Source: Hirudo medicinalis (taxonomy: Eukaryota; Annelida; Clitellata; Hirudinida; Hirudinidae). Taken from it: a DNA stretch of 64,000 nucleotides. A model generated the notes under the pieces. The model ran no database searches. It saw only the letters and a list, made by a program, of their open reading frames with translations, and was not told where the DNA came from. The first letter of the stretch is position 1. Every line of letters starts with the position of its first letter. Shown here one piece after another: positions 47,355 through 59,400 of this stretch. A program made the position numbers and the translations under genes. The stretch is from the NCBI GenBank assembly GCA_011800805.1, contig MPNW01000124.1, forward strand, positions 1 through 64,000. The letters are read 5' to 3'.

Positions 47355-47645
47355 ACATGTTCAGGGCCGCCCATAGAAATTTCGGCCCCTAGGCCAAAGT
47401 TATGTCAATTCAGTAATGGAAAAGCAAAAAAATAAAAAAGGTTTTAAAATCTGGGCGGGCTCCAAGAAATTGCCGGTCCGATGGGGAATTTCAGCTTTGT
47501 ACCTTGTGAGGCGCAAACAGACCGTCCCGCGAATACCAATCCGACGGGCTAAACACTCTAGGCTCGAACTAAATTTGAAAATAGAGATTCTGATGTACTC
47601 TCGACCACTTACTTCAACACGGTTTCCCTAACCACTGAATCAGGT
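47355..47645 (-). mobile_element. tRNA-derived SINE (family B), near complete
   Basis: The minus strand starts with GATTCAGTGGTTAGGG (A-box-like) and continues to AGTTCGAGCC (B-box-like, near 47570-47560). It then runs through GCCCGTCGGATT, CGCCCAGATTTTAAAA, TTTTTTTGCTTTTCCATTAC and AATTGACATAAC, and ends at GGCCGAAATTTCTATGGGCG. Tail copies at 45575 and 54460 share its 3' half. Pol III origin is inferred from the two boxes. Confidence 0.55.
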
Positions 47646-48202
47646 TTAATAACACAATAAAAATACCATTATATACTGCCAATCTTAAATCTGTTGGCAC
47701 CTCTAGTAGAAGAGACCATTGAAACAATGTTTGAAAGCAGACAGAATTCCAGTTATGACATAACCGAAGAAAATGACACTAGACTGAAAAAAATGGGGCC
47801 CTTTTACTCAATACTTCAAGCAAACACTACAAGTCTTTCATATTTTCTCAGAATTTGATTACAGACTCAATAACCTCACCAACCCCCACAATTTAAAATT
47901 ACATTTAATGAAGCAGTGTATTTATCAATCTGTCTACTAAATAGAAATGTTATTTCAAGTGAACATAGTAATACCATTTCTATAGGAAATGATAATTTAT
48001 TGCCATCACAATTTGATGGATCAGCAAGCAATGTACATGCCTCAGTCTTTGCTTAAGTTGTTCACAAAGAAACCAGCCAAGAACAAAATAGAAAAATCAT
48101 ATTCATGTAATCAAAACTTGATGTTACGATAGCGTATTGTTGTTTGCATCCATCATACTGGCATTAAGAGCCAAAAACATCTTTTTGTGAATTGGTGAAA
48201 CT

Positions 48203-48718
48203 TTAGGCAACAGCTTTCAATTCTTCTGGGAGAGGATTCTTTGGATGTTTGTTTTCAAAATGTTGCTTGTATGTCTTTGTATCGGGCATCTGTGCCTGTG
48301 ATTAGTTTAAATATAACATCTTATGAATACACAACACTGACGTAAAAATAATTCAAACAGATCAGCATTCATAAAAATAAAGCACTCATTTCATCTTAAT
48401 AAATGTTAAACTCCTAAAACTATGGCTACATATACAAAGTTTACCAATTGCACTGTCAACTACAACAAATCAGTAATTCCAACTAAAATGTAAAACGTTA
48501 CATCATTAAAGAAGCACTAAGAATACTCCTTAAAAAATGGCCCAACTAAATAGATTTTTTTAAAAACTAAATTCTATATAAACCTTGCAAACAGTGCATG
48601 AGTATACGAGGGCAGCCTGGGCCGATTTCTTCTGGTCTGAACCTTGAGCTTTTTTCAGTTTTGCTTGTTTTTCAGCATTCTTCTGCTGGCTTTGGATTTT
48701 CTGTTGACCACGAGCCAT
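48203..48718 (-). CDS. ZNF706: ZNF706-like small zinc-finger protein
   Basis: A 75-aa protein from two exons (48718-48584 and 48295-48203), both phase 0, with GT-AG borders. It begins MARGQQKIQSQQKNA and continues with a Lys/Gln/Ala-rich segment (4F5/SERF-like) to residue 35. A single C2H2 finger follows, with Cys at YSCTVCK and His at KQHFENKHPK, and the protein ends NPLPEELKAVA. Length and both halves match vertebrate ZNF706 almost residue for residue. ZNF706 is a small nuclear/cytoplasmic protein linked to stem-cell exit and protein aggregation. It lies divergently about 800 bp from the H6PD-like gene, so the two may share a promoter region. Confidence 0.94.
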
Positions 48719-49200
48719 AACTCCGTCAAAATCGCGAAAAAAGCAAATCAACAAACACGATGCCTAGTGTCGCTCACTTTCTTTTGTAATGAGTATACAG
48801 AAGATAATTAAACAAAGTTCTGTTGTACTTTTAAAAATAATATTTAAAATAATATATTTATTTTAAGTAATTATTTTTAACATTTTCATTATAAAAATAA
48901 TGTTGTAATTTAAGACAAACTCTTAAATTGATGTGCACATTTGTAGTATACAATGATATTATTTATCAAATTGATCGACAATTTATTTATTTAAGTCAAT
49001 TTATAATCTACAATGCAAATTAAGACTATGCAAATGATCGCTTGTTGACTTTTCAGGTGTGAAGCTACGAAACTGGTGAATTTAATTGCTTGATTTCACG
49101 TTTATATAATGCATAATAATTTTATTTATAATTTTGTTACTTTAATTATTTATCAAATCAAATTTCGGCATCGCATTTTTCGGACAATTCAGCAGACTTC

Positions 49201-49208
49201 TATAAAAG
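49201..49208 (+). promoter_or_regulatory. Candidate TATA box for the H6PD-like gene
   Basis: TATAAAAG lies 310 bp upstream of the coding ATG. A pyrimidine-rich ...TTTTTTTTATAG acceptor at 49509 just before the ATG implies a non-coding first exon in between. No other gene signal is seen in the divergent spacer 48719-49517. Confidence 0.35.
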
Positions 49209-49517
49209 AAACGGCGATAATGGAAAAAGAGTTAGGCATGACAAGGAGCAAGCTTCTATGAGGGTCTTCTGCACACGAACTAGTTATTCTTAGTTTTATG
49301 CTTTAAGAATCTGACAACGTAGGGAGACGCGATCTTCAGTACTAAAAGCTAGATTTATTAAGTTAAAAACTGGACAAGAGAATGGCTTGCATGTGTGTGA
49401 GCAATACGGGAGTTTTGGATCTGCTGAAAATTAAGTGACATTTCACTCGATTTGTTGCTGGAAGTAATGCATTTTAAACATTTACTTGATGTTAACATTT
49501 TTTTTATAGAGGGAGAA

Positions 49518-52500
49518 ATGGTCAAGCTGTTCAGATTCATCATTCTTTTGATTGCATCCTTTGTAGCAGAAGAGGTCAGGTGTAGTACTTGCTCCAAAGT
49601 TTCAGAGCCTCATTGCCCTGCCTCTTCAGAGGATGTCAAACACCTTAATATTGTGCTGTTTGGGGCAACAGGAAATCTGGCCAAGAAATATTTGTGGCAG
49701 TCTCTCTTTGAGGTTCCATTAAACTTTTTTTGTCAGATTTTACAATTATTATTATGTTCTATTTCTTAAATAGCTGATTTTAATATATTCCAGTGACTTT
49801 TATTGCCACATTATGATAATATGTATGACAAGGTTGAGTCAAAATAGTATCCAAAATGTACTAACATCTGAGTCAGGTAAATACATTCAGGTAATGTCAA
49901 GGTGGCATTGCCATTATAACAAGACAATACAGGTGAACAGTCCAACGAGCTTGAGGTCATGTAATTGGTTGTGTTTGTTTGAGATTACATTATTCAATAT
50001 TTGTTTGAACAATCATTGTTACATAGCAGAACAAAGGGACAGTTGCATCACTTGGAAGCCTTAGTTAGCATACTTGAGTCACATGGTTGCCTCAGGCACT
50101 CAGATCAAACATTTGAGTGACACACTGACTAATAAATACTAGTAGTGATAATAATAATAGTTGTTGTATAATAAAATTAACCAAATTATCCTCTGGCAGT
50201 TCCAGCTTAAGCTTCAACACCTGTATTGTTCAATTGACTGACCAGATCTGAGCAGCTTCATTTCATTTAACTTGAGATTAAGGGTACATATTACATTGTA
50301 ATATATGACAATGACAAGTGCTGTAGGAGGGTTTTCATACAATAGAGTCTTGACCTTGAAAGTGTTTTGGTGAGGTATTTACCCTGCTATGTATTACATT
50401 GTAGGTTTACAAAGACTTTGTGCATGAAAGGGGTGATTATAGGGTCTCCATCTATGCCGCATCACGTGAAGAGAAGACACAGGGAAGGAAGTCCATCAGC
50501 AACATCCTCTTGAATCTTGAGAAATGTCTTGTTGATGAGTGCTACAAGATGAAGAAAGGCTTCACAGAATCTGTCCAATATGTGAGGCTAGTGTCAGAAG
50601 AAGACTTCAAGGATCTCGAGTCCAAGTTGGACGAGAACACTCAGAGCCTGTACGGAATGCTCGGATCGGGGAAGACCAATGAAGTTGGCCGCCTTTTCTA
50701 TCTGGCCATACCCCCCTCAGCTTATGGCAAAACCTCCCTTAACATTCACAAGTATCTGTTGCCAAAGATTGGAAAGCCTTGGATCAGAATCGTGATCGAG
50801 AAACCCTTCGGAAGTGACCTTGACACTGCTGTGACCTTGAACAATGAGCTCTGGCAGAGCTTTGAAGAGAACCAAATATATCGGGTTGATCACTACTTGG
50901 GAAAGACCGTTGTTCAGGAGATGCTGCCTTTCAGGTATGAAATTTGATATGATGATTTAATCTCATGGCAATTAATAGTTCAAATTTATTGTGTTTTGCA
51001 AATTAATATTGGATAAAAAGCTTTGATGTCAAGTGATCATTTGATCGTGCTTAATTTTTTAGCAATGAATTACATTTTAATTATTGATAATTGCATGATA
51101 ATTGCTATCTCATAAGTTGACATTTCTTTGCCTGGTAAGGATAATCAATGGAGACAAATACAGCCACTTGTGGAATGCTGAGCACATTGAGCGTGTGGAG
51201 GTCGTCCTGAAGGAGAGTGAAGATGTAGTAGGTTGTAACAAGTGCTGCTTTTCTGTCTGTTGGTTTTCCAAATTTAACCCCTGTTATCAATTGTCCAATA
51301 CAACTTTCAATTTTGACCTCAATGAACCAGTCTGTTCTTTTTACTGTAGGCCATCTCTGGATACTTATTTGTTTTCAATGCAATTACTGGTCATTCTTTA
51401 TTTCTGAGAAGGAATTAAATTAAGATATTAAATAAACTCTCAAATCACTCATGTAAAGGCATTATTGATAAAAAGATGTTTATTTAAAATTCCAAAGGAA
51501 GGACCGGATTCTACAACGAGAATGGCATTCTCAGAGATGTCATGCAGAATCACATGACTGAAATGCTAGCAGCAACTGCCATGGAGTTGCCCGCAGCTGG
51601 TGGGTCGAGCATAAACGAGATTCACAAGCTGAAATTGGAACTACTTTCCACGGTGAGAATTTATGTGGTCAACTATGATGTGGTGTGTGGTACCCCAGAA
51701 TGTGATCAACATGCAGTCAGGCATGAGCAAATAAAAATGTAAAAATAGCACTAGCAAGTAGCTAACTCTGAAATAACTATTAATGTTTATTTGTGATGTT
51801 AGACAACTTAACCGTTTCCCTATTCAAAGCTGAGGCCCTCAAAGAATGAAAGTACCAAGATAATTACTGGTCAGTACTCCACCTACAATGCAGAGTGGCT
51901 GGCAGAGACCAAGGGCAGCAACCAGGTCACAGAAGTCCCAACATTTGCTGCCGCTGCCTTTTACGTGGACAACGATCGCTGGAGGGGCGTGCCTTTCCTC
52001 ATGTTGAGTGGAAAGAAATTGGACAAAAAGTCTAGCTTTGTCAGGATACTTTTCAAGGATAACCATTACTGCCCTACCGATAAGACAGCCAACTGCAAAG
52101 GAAGAAGACAGCTCATATTTTATATTGGGGGATATTTGGGGGAAGCGATTGCAGGTAATTTGATGTTTGGTCATTTTGCTAATGAAAAATTTCAATGTTG
52201 ATGGTCCTTCTAAGAAGCCAGAGTATATTAGTGTTTCTTTCATCTATTACCACTCTAAATTGTATTAACCCATGTTTAAGTATTTTCAAATTATTGTACC
52301 TTTTAATTCCAGACACCTGCATTTTAAATATCTTAACTCTAAATTCTTCACCAGTGTCTTCCGGATTGCCGGTGCCAGAGTTCAGATCCAATTGGTTCCA
52401 GGTGAAAAATCCTCAAGGTTTCAAGGATATGTTTGGTGAGCAGAACCTGAAAGTATTCTCACCCAGCAAGGCTGTTCCCCCATATACCCACCTCATCAAA

Positions 52501-52752
52501 GCGGCCATTGAAGGTGCCAGACATCTCTTTGTTCCAAGTGAAATCCTCTATGAGGCCTGGAAGTTCTGGACCCCCTTGATTGAGACAAGTCAGTTGACTC
52601 GACCAAGGTCCTACTTTGGCAGGAATAAGGACCCTGAAAGGTTGGAGTTTGTTTTGATGGATTCAAGATGCCAGGGTGAGGACGGTAATGATGGTGGGGT
52701 GCGATTCACGAACAGCGAGCAGCTAGTCTCCAGGCACGGTTCTAGTGTTTAA
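49518..52752 (+). CDS. H6PD: ER glucose/hexose-6-phosphate dehydrogenase lacking the lactonase domain
   Basis: Oxidises (hexose/glucose)-6-phosphate to the 6-phosphogluconolactone, giving NADPH. Six coding exons: 49518-49712, 50405-50934, 51140-51231, 51498-51652, 51830-52154, 52355-52752; 564 aa. Residues 1-22 (KLFRFIILLIASFVAEEV) are a signal peptide, so ER entry is expected. The NADP fold is GATGNLAKKYLW (family GDL; here Asn), then EKPFGSDLD, catalytic-site YRVDHYLGK, HIERVEVVLKE, GRTGFYNENGILRDVMQNH, RWRGVPFLMLSGKKL and WKFWTPL. VDHYLGK and the C-terminal GVRFTNSEQL fit H6PD rather than cytosolic G6PD. The stop falls where vertebrate H6PD continues into 6-phosphogluconolactonase, and no lactonase motif was found downstream. 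No KDEL-like tail. AATAAA at 53254. Confidence 0.9.
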
Positions 52753-53253
52753 ATTTTGTGTTCAATTTTAAATGTTATTGCTGATTGATTATAATTTTTC
52801 ATATCTGATGATTTGCATCATTATTATTGATGTCCAATTGATAATTTACTCAGAATTTCTTTCTTGAGAAACTTGATTTTTTTTTCCAATTGCTCAAATG
52901 GTGGACAGAATCAATTAGGCACTAGCCTGCGACGGATTGTGATTTATATTTTGTTTTTGAGTTATTTTCATGCCTATTAAACTGTTTTCGAATGTGTTTG
53001 TTTTATGGTTGGTATTAATATGGCCCCTCCACAGTAATGACTGGTACTGAGTGGAAATTTTAAAGGAGTTAAATTTGTGGTAATTTTGAGTTATCCTTCT
53101 AATGACTTGATTTTGTTTCAAACAATTTTTTTAAATTGTGATCTGAATCTCTACTTGTTCTTGCTGTCCAATATCTTAGCTAATGTCATTATGTTATGTG
53201 TTTTCCATGACCAACATTATGTATAAAAATGTTTTCTTATATCATTTGGCACA

Positions 53254-53259
53254 AATAAA
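53254..53259 (+). terminator. Poly(A) signal of the H6PD-like gene
   Basis: AATAAA about 500 bp after the stop, followed by a T/GT-rich stretch (TTGTTTTGTTTTTTTTG, then GCGTGCGTGCG) typical of a downstream element. Confidence 0.6.
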
Positions 53260-53815
53260 GTCAGATAGTTTGAGTTCGTTGTATTTGTTTTGTTTTTTTT
53301 GTGCGTGCGTGCGTCCGGTTTGCGTAATTTGTAAAGTGAAGGTGATCGCTTGGAAACGTAACGCTCAGCTTGCTTTATGTGGTATCAATGTGCAAATGTC
53401 GCTGCGAGTCTTTAATCGATAAACATATAGTGGTTCCATGACAATTGCGCACAACAGAACAAATTAATCAAAAATTATTGAAAATTGCATTTTAATGCTT
53501 ACGTATTCAAATTTGCGTCGAGTTTAATTGAAATGTTTTGAATTAATTTAAAATATCAATTCATCGTTTATTTAGTGCAGCTATAAATAATAGCTTGTTT
53601 AGTAACTTTGCACCCAAAGTTGGTAATTCTTATCCTCATTACCTACTTTGTTTTTGTTTTTTTTTTTTACAAAGAAAAATCTGCCAACTTACTCTATAAT
53701 GCTTGAAATATTGAACTGAAAAGGCCTGCATTAGTGCAGTTAACATTGCTTTCCCAAACGCAGAAGCCAAGGGATGTTATTTTCACTAGTGCCAAAGTCT
53801 CCATTCTCCTTTTGA

Positions 53816-54300
53816 ATGAAGCTGAGGTTAAAATCCCTTGCTGTATTGGCCTTTCCGCCAAGCAATGAAGTTAGAGCGGCTTTTGGTGTACTTGCAGATT
53901 CTTTTCCACTCGATGACAAGTTCAATGAAATTTCTTCTCCATGTACATTGAAGGCACAGTTGGGAGAGGTCCACAAATTTCTGTCAGAGTTTGGAATCAT
54001 CATGAAGCTGCTGTTGAAAGATCTTCCAATAAAACCAACTGTTATGAAGGATTTCACAACGCATTGAGCTCTTTTTTCTGGTGAAGACCATCCAAGTGTC
54101 TGGTTCTTATTGGATTAGCTTGAAAGGAATCTTGCATGCCACAAATACACATTGGAAAAGCCAGATTAGGACAGCAGGAAGTAAAGAAGAAAAAATATGA
54201 AGCTTTACTTGACCAAGTGGCTCACTTTGTACAGGGTTATCAAGAAGAGCAAGATAAACTTCGGGTTTTGAGGCTATTTGCAATAATTTGTGTTTATTGC
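53816..54300 (+). pseudogene. MULE-type transposase relic
   Basis: Translated pieces resemble the C-terminal region of Mutator-like transposases: LKSLAVLAFPPSNEVRAAF (family: a LxxLAFVPxxxVxxAF block), then after stops GEDHPSVWFLLD and LERN (family: NHPSIWRFIxxLxxE, with a stop replacing Trp), then VKKKKYEALLDQVAHFVQGY. At least one frame change and several stops separate the pieces. No terminal inverted repeats were identified. Family assignment is from motif order and is moderate. Confidence 0.5.
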
Positions 54301-54459
54301 GTGGGTTTATGTAAATTTAAGATTATTCGTGTCACTTGCCTGTTTACCCTGTCTTAATCTCACATACTTTTTTTGATATGTTGGAATAAACGACAGTCTC
54401 AATATATGCCGAATTTATCGTTGGATTTATTCTGTTCACAAATGGGTGGTATAACCTGG

Positions 54460-54560
54460 CCGCCCTTATGTTATGTCAATTTGGTAATGGAAAAGCAAAA
54501 ATTAAAGTAGTGATTGTAAAATTTAAATATTTTAAATTTCTGGTGTACCCTGTGGGTTTC
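54460..54560 (-). mobile_element. SINE-B tail fragment
   Basis: The minus strand shows TTTTTGCTTTTCCATTACC and AAATTGACATAACATAA followed by a GGCGGCC-type end, matching the SINE-B tails at 45575 and 47355. Confidence 0.6.
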
Positions 54561-54659
54561 TGCGGTTCTATTTTCATGGTTCACTTTTTGACATCTCTTT
54601 TTTAGTTGATCATTTATCCCCATACTTTACATCCGCCCAAAATGAAATGAAAAAAAATG

Positions 54660-55600
54660 CAGCTTGCGACGAATTTTCTCGAATCACAAACAAAGGATTC
54701 TGGTTATAAAAAATCTAAATATTATTTGGAAGATATGTTCGATACACGTAATCGCTATTGCACGTATTTTATTGATGAATACGAATGCTTCAGCCTTTCT
54801 TATGAAACTCATCGCCAGAAGACATTGCAATGACATCGAGCCATACATACATCGACTGATACAAATTGTCCGCCTAAAAATGATCGGCAATTATGTAACA
54901 GCATCACGAACCCGATGAACTGCGAAGATGAAATTGATTTTACTGTCGAGAAGTATCTCGTTTATGATGAAATTCTCAAGACTTTGTATGTGATGTCGGT
55001 GATATATAAAGTTTGTGTAAGCTGGAATGAATTTTTAAAAACAGAAACATAGAATAGAACAGAAATAGAAGGTGACATTTATGTGGAACGTCTCTGGGAA
55101 ATGGATGCCCTCCTTATGAAGAGGTTCAATGATTCAACCAACCGTAACAAGTTGCCGTGATAACAAGGTTTCAAACCATGACTAAAAAAACGTCCCTTTT
55201 TCTTTGTGTCGAAGTACTATGAAAATATGATTAGTGATTTAATCAGGGTTCTTAATGGAGAAGAAATTGATGATGCAAAAACTTTATTTCGTCATATACA
55301 CAAAAAACTTATAAAATTAATTTTAATTACATTTTATAAATTTTATAATTAAATAAATAGATCCCTAATTAATTTGTCACGAAAAATATGCCAATAAATT
55401 GAGAAGCCGTCCAAAGCGGACGAGAATGTGAGACGCTGTGGATGTTTCAAGGAATTTTCAGATGCCTTGCATAAAAAAATGACAAAAAGCGAACGGGGAA
55501 TTCAAGATATCTGTCACTGAGAGACTGATGAAATTCTGGCAAGGCTGGAGGAGAAGAATGTGTTCCAGGTTCTGATTGGCAAAATAAGCTAAAGAACGAT
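54660..55600 (+). pseudogene. Unidentified protein-like relic
   Basis: Several frames hold high-complexity, protein-like strings broken by stops, for example EDMFDTRNRYCTYFIDEYEC, NCEDEIDFTVEKYLVYDEIL, DIYVERLWEMDALLMKRFND and MISDLIRVLNGEEIDDAKTL. They do not match a family I can name. Lying between MULE-like and hAT-like relics, it is probably another decayed transposon ORF or an accessory gene of one. Confidence 0.35.
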
Positions 55601-55786
55601 GGCGTGTCATCGAAATGTTCAACGGGAGCATGGTGGATATGATTTAAATTTTAAATCATTTGATTAGTATTTATTTAGATGATAAATCTATTCAACCTTC
55701 CAATGCTTTCAAAGGAGATGGTGGACATTGTCTTAGTGAGAATGTCAAAATTCGTAGGCTGGTTAATTTTGTGAAAAAAATAAACA

Positions 55787-56115
55787 ACAATAGAGTCGGA
55801 AAAGAAAGTGATTGATGAGCAAATTGCTAAATTTATGTTATATATACAAACTCATCGTTCAGGATCGTTGAAAATGACTTTATTCGTATGATTTAGCTTT
55901 TGCGACTTGGCTGCCACCCACCCAGTCGACTTGATGTTAGAGGAAAGTTGTTAAAACAATATTCACAAAATGTGTCTTGAAAATAATAATAGAATACTAG
56001 AAGACAAAACAGTACGCATGAGTCCTGATGGCTGGACCAATGTCCATTATGAGACAGTCATTTGTGCTACTTAAACAACATCAGATTCTGGAATATTTCT
56101 TGTCAATACAATTAA
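55787..56115 (+). pseudogene. hAT-type (DUF659-like) transposase relic
   Basis: Frames read TIESEKKVIDEQIAKFML, then after a shift RIVENDFIRMI, a stop, LLRLGCHPPSRLDVRGKLL, and further on LEDKTVRMSPDGWTNVHYET. These match, in order, the DxxIAxFxxxxxxxFxxVExxxFxxMI, PGYxPPSR and DGWTN motifs of hAT-family DUF659 transposases. Frameshifts and stops make it dead. I did not find the ends of the element. Confidence 0.65.
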
Positions 56116-56482
56116 CCCTTCTGTTCGATTCTTATTCTGGTCGTCTGCTTCGATCGTTGATGACATTATAGTTGTTAACTGTTACATTTTTTCTATCAAT
56201 AGGGCTTTCCGATTCATTTACTTTTTATTAATTCATTTTGATTAACAATTAGAGCTATTTTATCTCGATTTATTTTTAAACTTGTGTTTGATTATTTTTA
56301 TTTTATGAGAGAGTTTTGGCGGTGTAGTGCGAAGTTTTGTGTTTAGTTGTAGCCTTGAAGTTGCTGTTATTACAGTATGGTTACAGGACACGAATTTCTT
56401 TTAATATGTTATGGTTTTTGAACTAATTGTTCTTCTGATTAGATTTGCAAATGTGATAAATCTTTGGCCAATGTGATTAGAA

Positions 56483-59400
56483 ATGACAGATTGTGATGTT
56501 GTGATTGTCGGCGGAGGACTTGCAGGTCTGACGGCGGCGTACACCCTTCTTTCGAGGAACAAATCTCTAAATGTTGTCATTCTGGAAGCTAAAAGTGAGT
56601 TATTTATTGCTGTCATGCCTTTTTGGCGTTGCTGAAGCTCTGTTGATTACTTGGGGTGCGTTGTTCCTAAAGTGAAAGTTATCAGTTATTGACTGGTGAA
56701 ATATTTGCAATTTAAGACAGGTTGGGTGGCAGAACTGAGGGGACAAGTTTGAACACTGCTTCTGGTCTCAAGTCTTGGGATATAGGAGGGCAGTGGATTA
56801 GCAAGTAAGTAAAACTTCTACTTTCACTAACTACAAGAATTTTCAATTACAATTAAATTGTTTTATTAACAATGTTTTCAAATTTGTGATCTAATATTTT
56901 CAGATGTCAACCTCACATTTATAAATTGGTCGGTGACATCGGATTGGAAACGTGTGAACAGTATTCGAGTGGGAAAAAAGTGGTTCAGTTGGATCAGAAA
57001 CATTCTGTTGTCCACTACACCTCTGACATCCCTCCTATATCATTCTTTTCCAAGCTTGAATTGCAGCTCTTCACATGGAAAGTTAGCGTCGTTTTGATGC
57101 ATTTCATTGAATGCCATGGCCTCGATGGTTGCGTTAAACACATTTTTAACCTCTTGAGGTGAGAAGATTGGTAAAAAGAGCTCAGAGTAAAACATTTTTG
57201 AGCTCAAAGTTGGCCTCGGACTTAGATCTTTGTACTTTAGAACAGTACAAGCAGTACAACATCTGGTCAGCAGGTATTTTTTTTAAATCTACGATTTAAT
57301 TAACTTCGTGAATTTATCAGTTTTTTTTTTTTATAAAAATAATTTTATTCCTACATTTAATCATCACGTGTCATCAAGTGGGTTGTAATGAAATGCTTGC
57401 AGGAGCAAAAAATGCACTTGATGCCTGCTGTCGGTGCATATTTGGGACAGATCCAAAGCACATGTCTGCCCTCTTCTTCATGATGTACGTTGCAAAATCC
57501 GGAAGCTTTGAGTCACTCGTGAGCTGCAAGGCAAACTTTGGAGCTCAGGAATTGAAGATAAAGGTCAGATGTTATTGCCATTGTGGCTGAAGTTGATGTC
57601 ATCACTTTGTTATTCATCACAGTATTAATGTCAGCAATGATTAGTGCTATTATTGCATTTGTTTGCCTTGATTTCTGATGGGTTAATGAGTCACTTATTG
57701 TCATCATTGACCATAATCCTTCAGATTGTTTTACAAAGCATGTTTATTATTCCCTTGGTTCTGATGATCTGTATATGTCTGTTTGTTGTTGTTGTTGTGG
57801 TTGCTGCCATTGCATTGTTTATGTTTGTTAGTCTGCATTGTTCAATGCTAATAAAGATAAAATAATCACTAATAAAGATGAAATGAAGGCTAAATTGTTG
57901 TGACGACTGAGCTCAAATTGGACGCAATGAAAACAAAGCATTTACTAAGCCACTCCATTGATTTTCTGTTATTAGAAAATGATTCCACTATTAACTTATT
58001 TACTCAAAGTTGAGTACGTCTAATTATAACCTCGAAACATGAATTGATAACTCGACTGACTGAGTAGTTGCATCCTTGAAAACGAAATTATGTTTAGGGA
58101 GGAGCGTGGCAGATATGTCACAGGCTGGCCGACAAGCTGCCCGATGATGTCATCATTACCAATGCCGTAGTGAAGTTGATAGACCAGGTTGGATGAACAT
58201 CTACATTTTATGTCGTCGTGTCATTAAACATTATGGTCTTATTTAAATTATAATCATTCAATTCTAAATAATATTTGTTCTCATGTGTCAACCCCAAAAA
58301 CCAAATCCATAGAAGTGGATGTTTACTTCTCAAACATTTTATGCAAAATCTGAAATTACACACTTTGGACTATTGGTCGTCTGGTCTCGCTTTTGGCTAA
58401 CTTAAACAAGACTGAGAATTATCTGAATTATTTAATCTAGTTGAATTAAAATCGGAACTAAGTTTAAATTAAGTCTAATTAATAAAACAAGATCTTGCTG
58501 ATTAGATAGGAGGAGGATTTAGTACTCGAATGGTGTGTAACCTTTTAAAACATGTTTGTAATATTTAACGATGACGACGACGACGACGACGATGATGATG
58601 ATCCTATGTGCTGTGGTCATGTGACTTGATTTTGTATTAAGCTTTCTGATGTTTATGATGATCATGATGGTACTTACTCTATGATGTGTCTGGATCTGGT
58701 ATGATTGTTCTTAAGGTATTAGATATTTTAAGCTAAGAATCCATCAAAATGAGTCAGAATCACCCTGTTTGAGAACAGCCATTCTTTTATCACACTTGAA
58801 CTTTGGATGGAAATGGTTAACAAATTCCTCTCTATCGACAAGTATATTTTTTTAATCGTTTATATTAATCAAGTTTTAATTATTTTTTAATTTGATTTTT
58901 GTTCACAAAGTTTAAGAGAGAGAAAAACATCGATGCTGCTTTATTTCAGAGTGCCGATTCCGAGATTCTCGTTCATTGTTTGGACGGCAGAAAGGTCAAA
59001 TGCAAGTACCTCATTCTGGCAGTACCCCCCAATGAAATAAGTGAGCCATGTGAATATCTATTTCCTAAATGTGATTTTTATAATGCAATCACGCTAACAG
59101 CAAACAATTGATTTTAACCATGTCAATTCTGAAGGCATGTTAAAGGTATGTCTAAAAAAAGTATGTCTGTGAAATTTAAACAATCCCTCTGCCATGCTTT
59201 CACAAGTCATAAAATTAAAACTAAAATTTAGTTTTAGAGATGGAGACTTATGAATCGCACAGTATATTCTTTCTTGCTTAGGCTTAAATTTGTCCTTATT
59301 TTGCAATTTCTTTGAAGCTGGTATTTCTTTGTTTTCTAATTATTCCACCTAAGGCTTTTAACTTAAAACTACACTTGAGAAATAATATTACTGTTATTAA

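Larger units (their letters stand above)
44882..48202. other. Intergenic region between DNAAF5 and ZNF706-like gene
   Basis: About 3.3 kb holding the X-box-like site, two SINE-B copies (45575-45720, 47355-47645) and short open frames at 45275-45529 and 46707-46949 with no recognisable domain. The candidate poly(A) signal of the ZNF706-like gene (AATAAA, minus strand) is at 48001-47996, about 200 bp beyond its stop. Confidence 0.5.

Noticed and set aside
57378..57590. Independent 70-aa protein
   Set aside because: It is MAO exon 5 (57403-57563) with read-through into introns.
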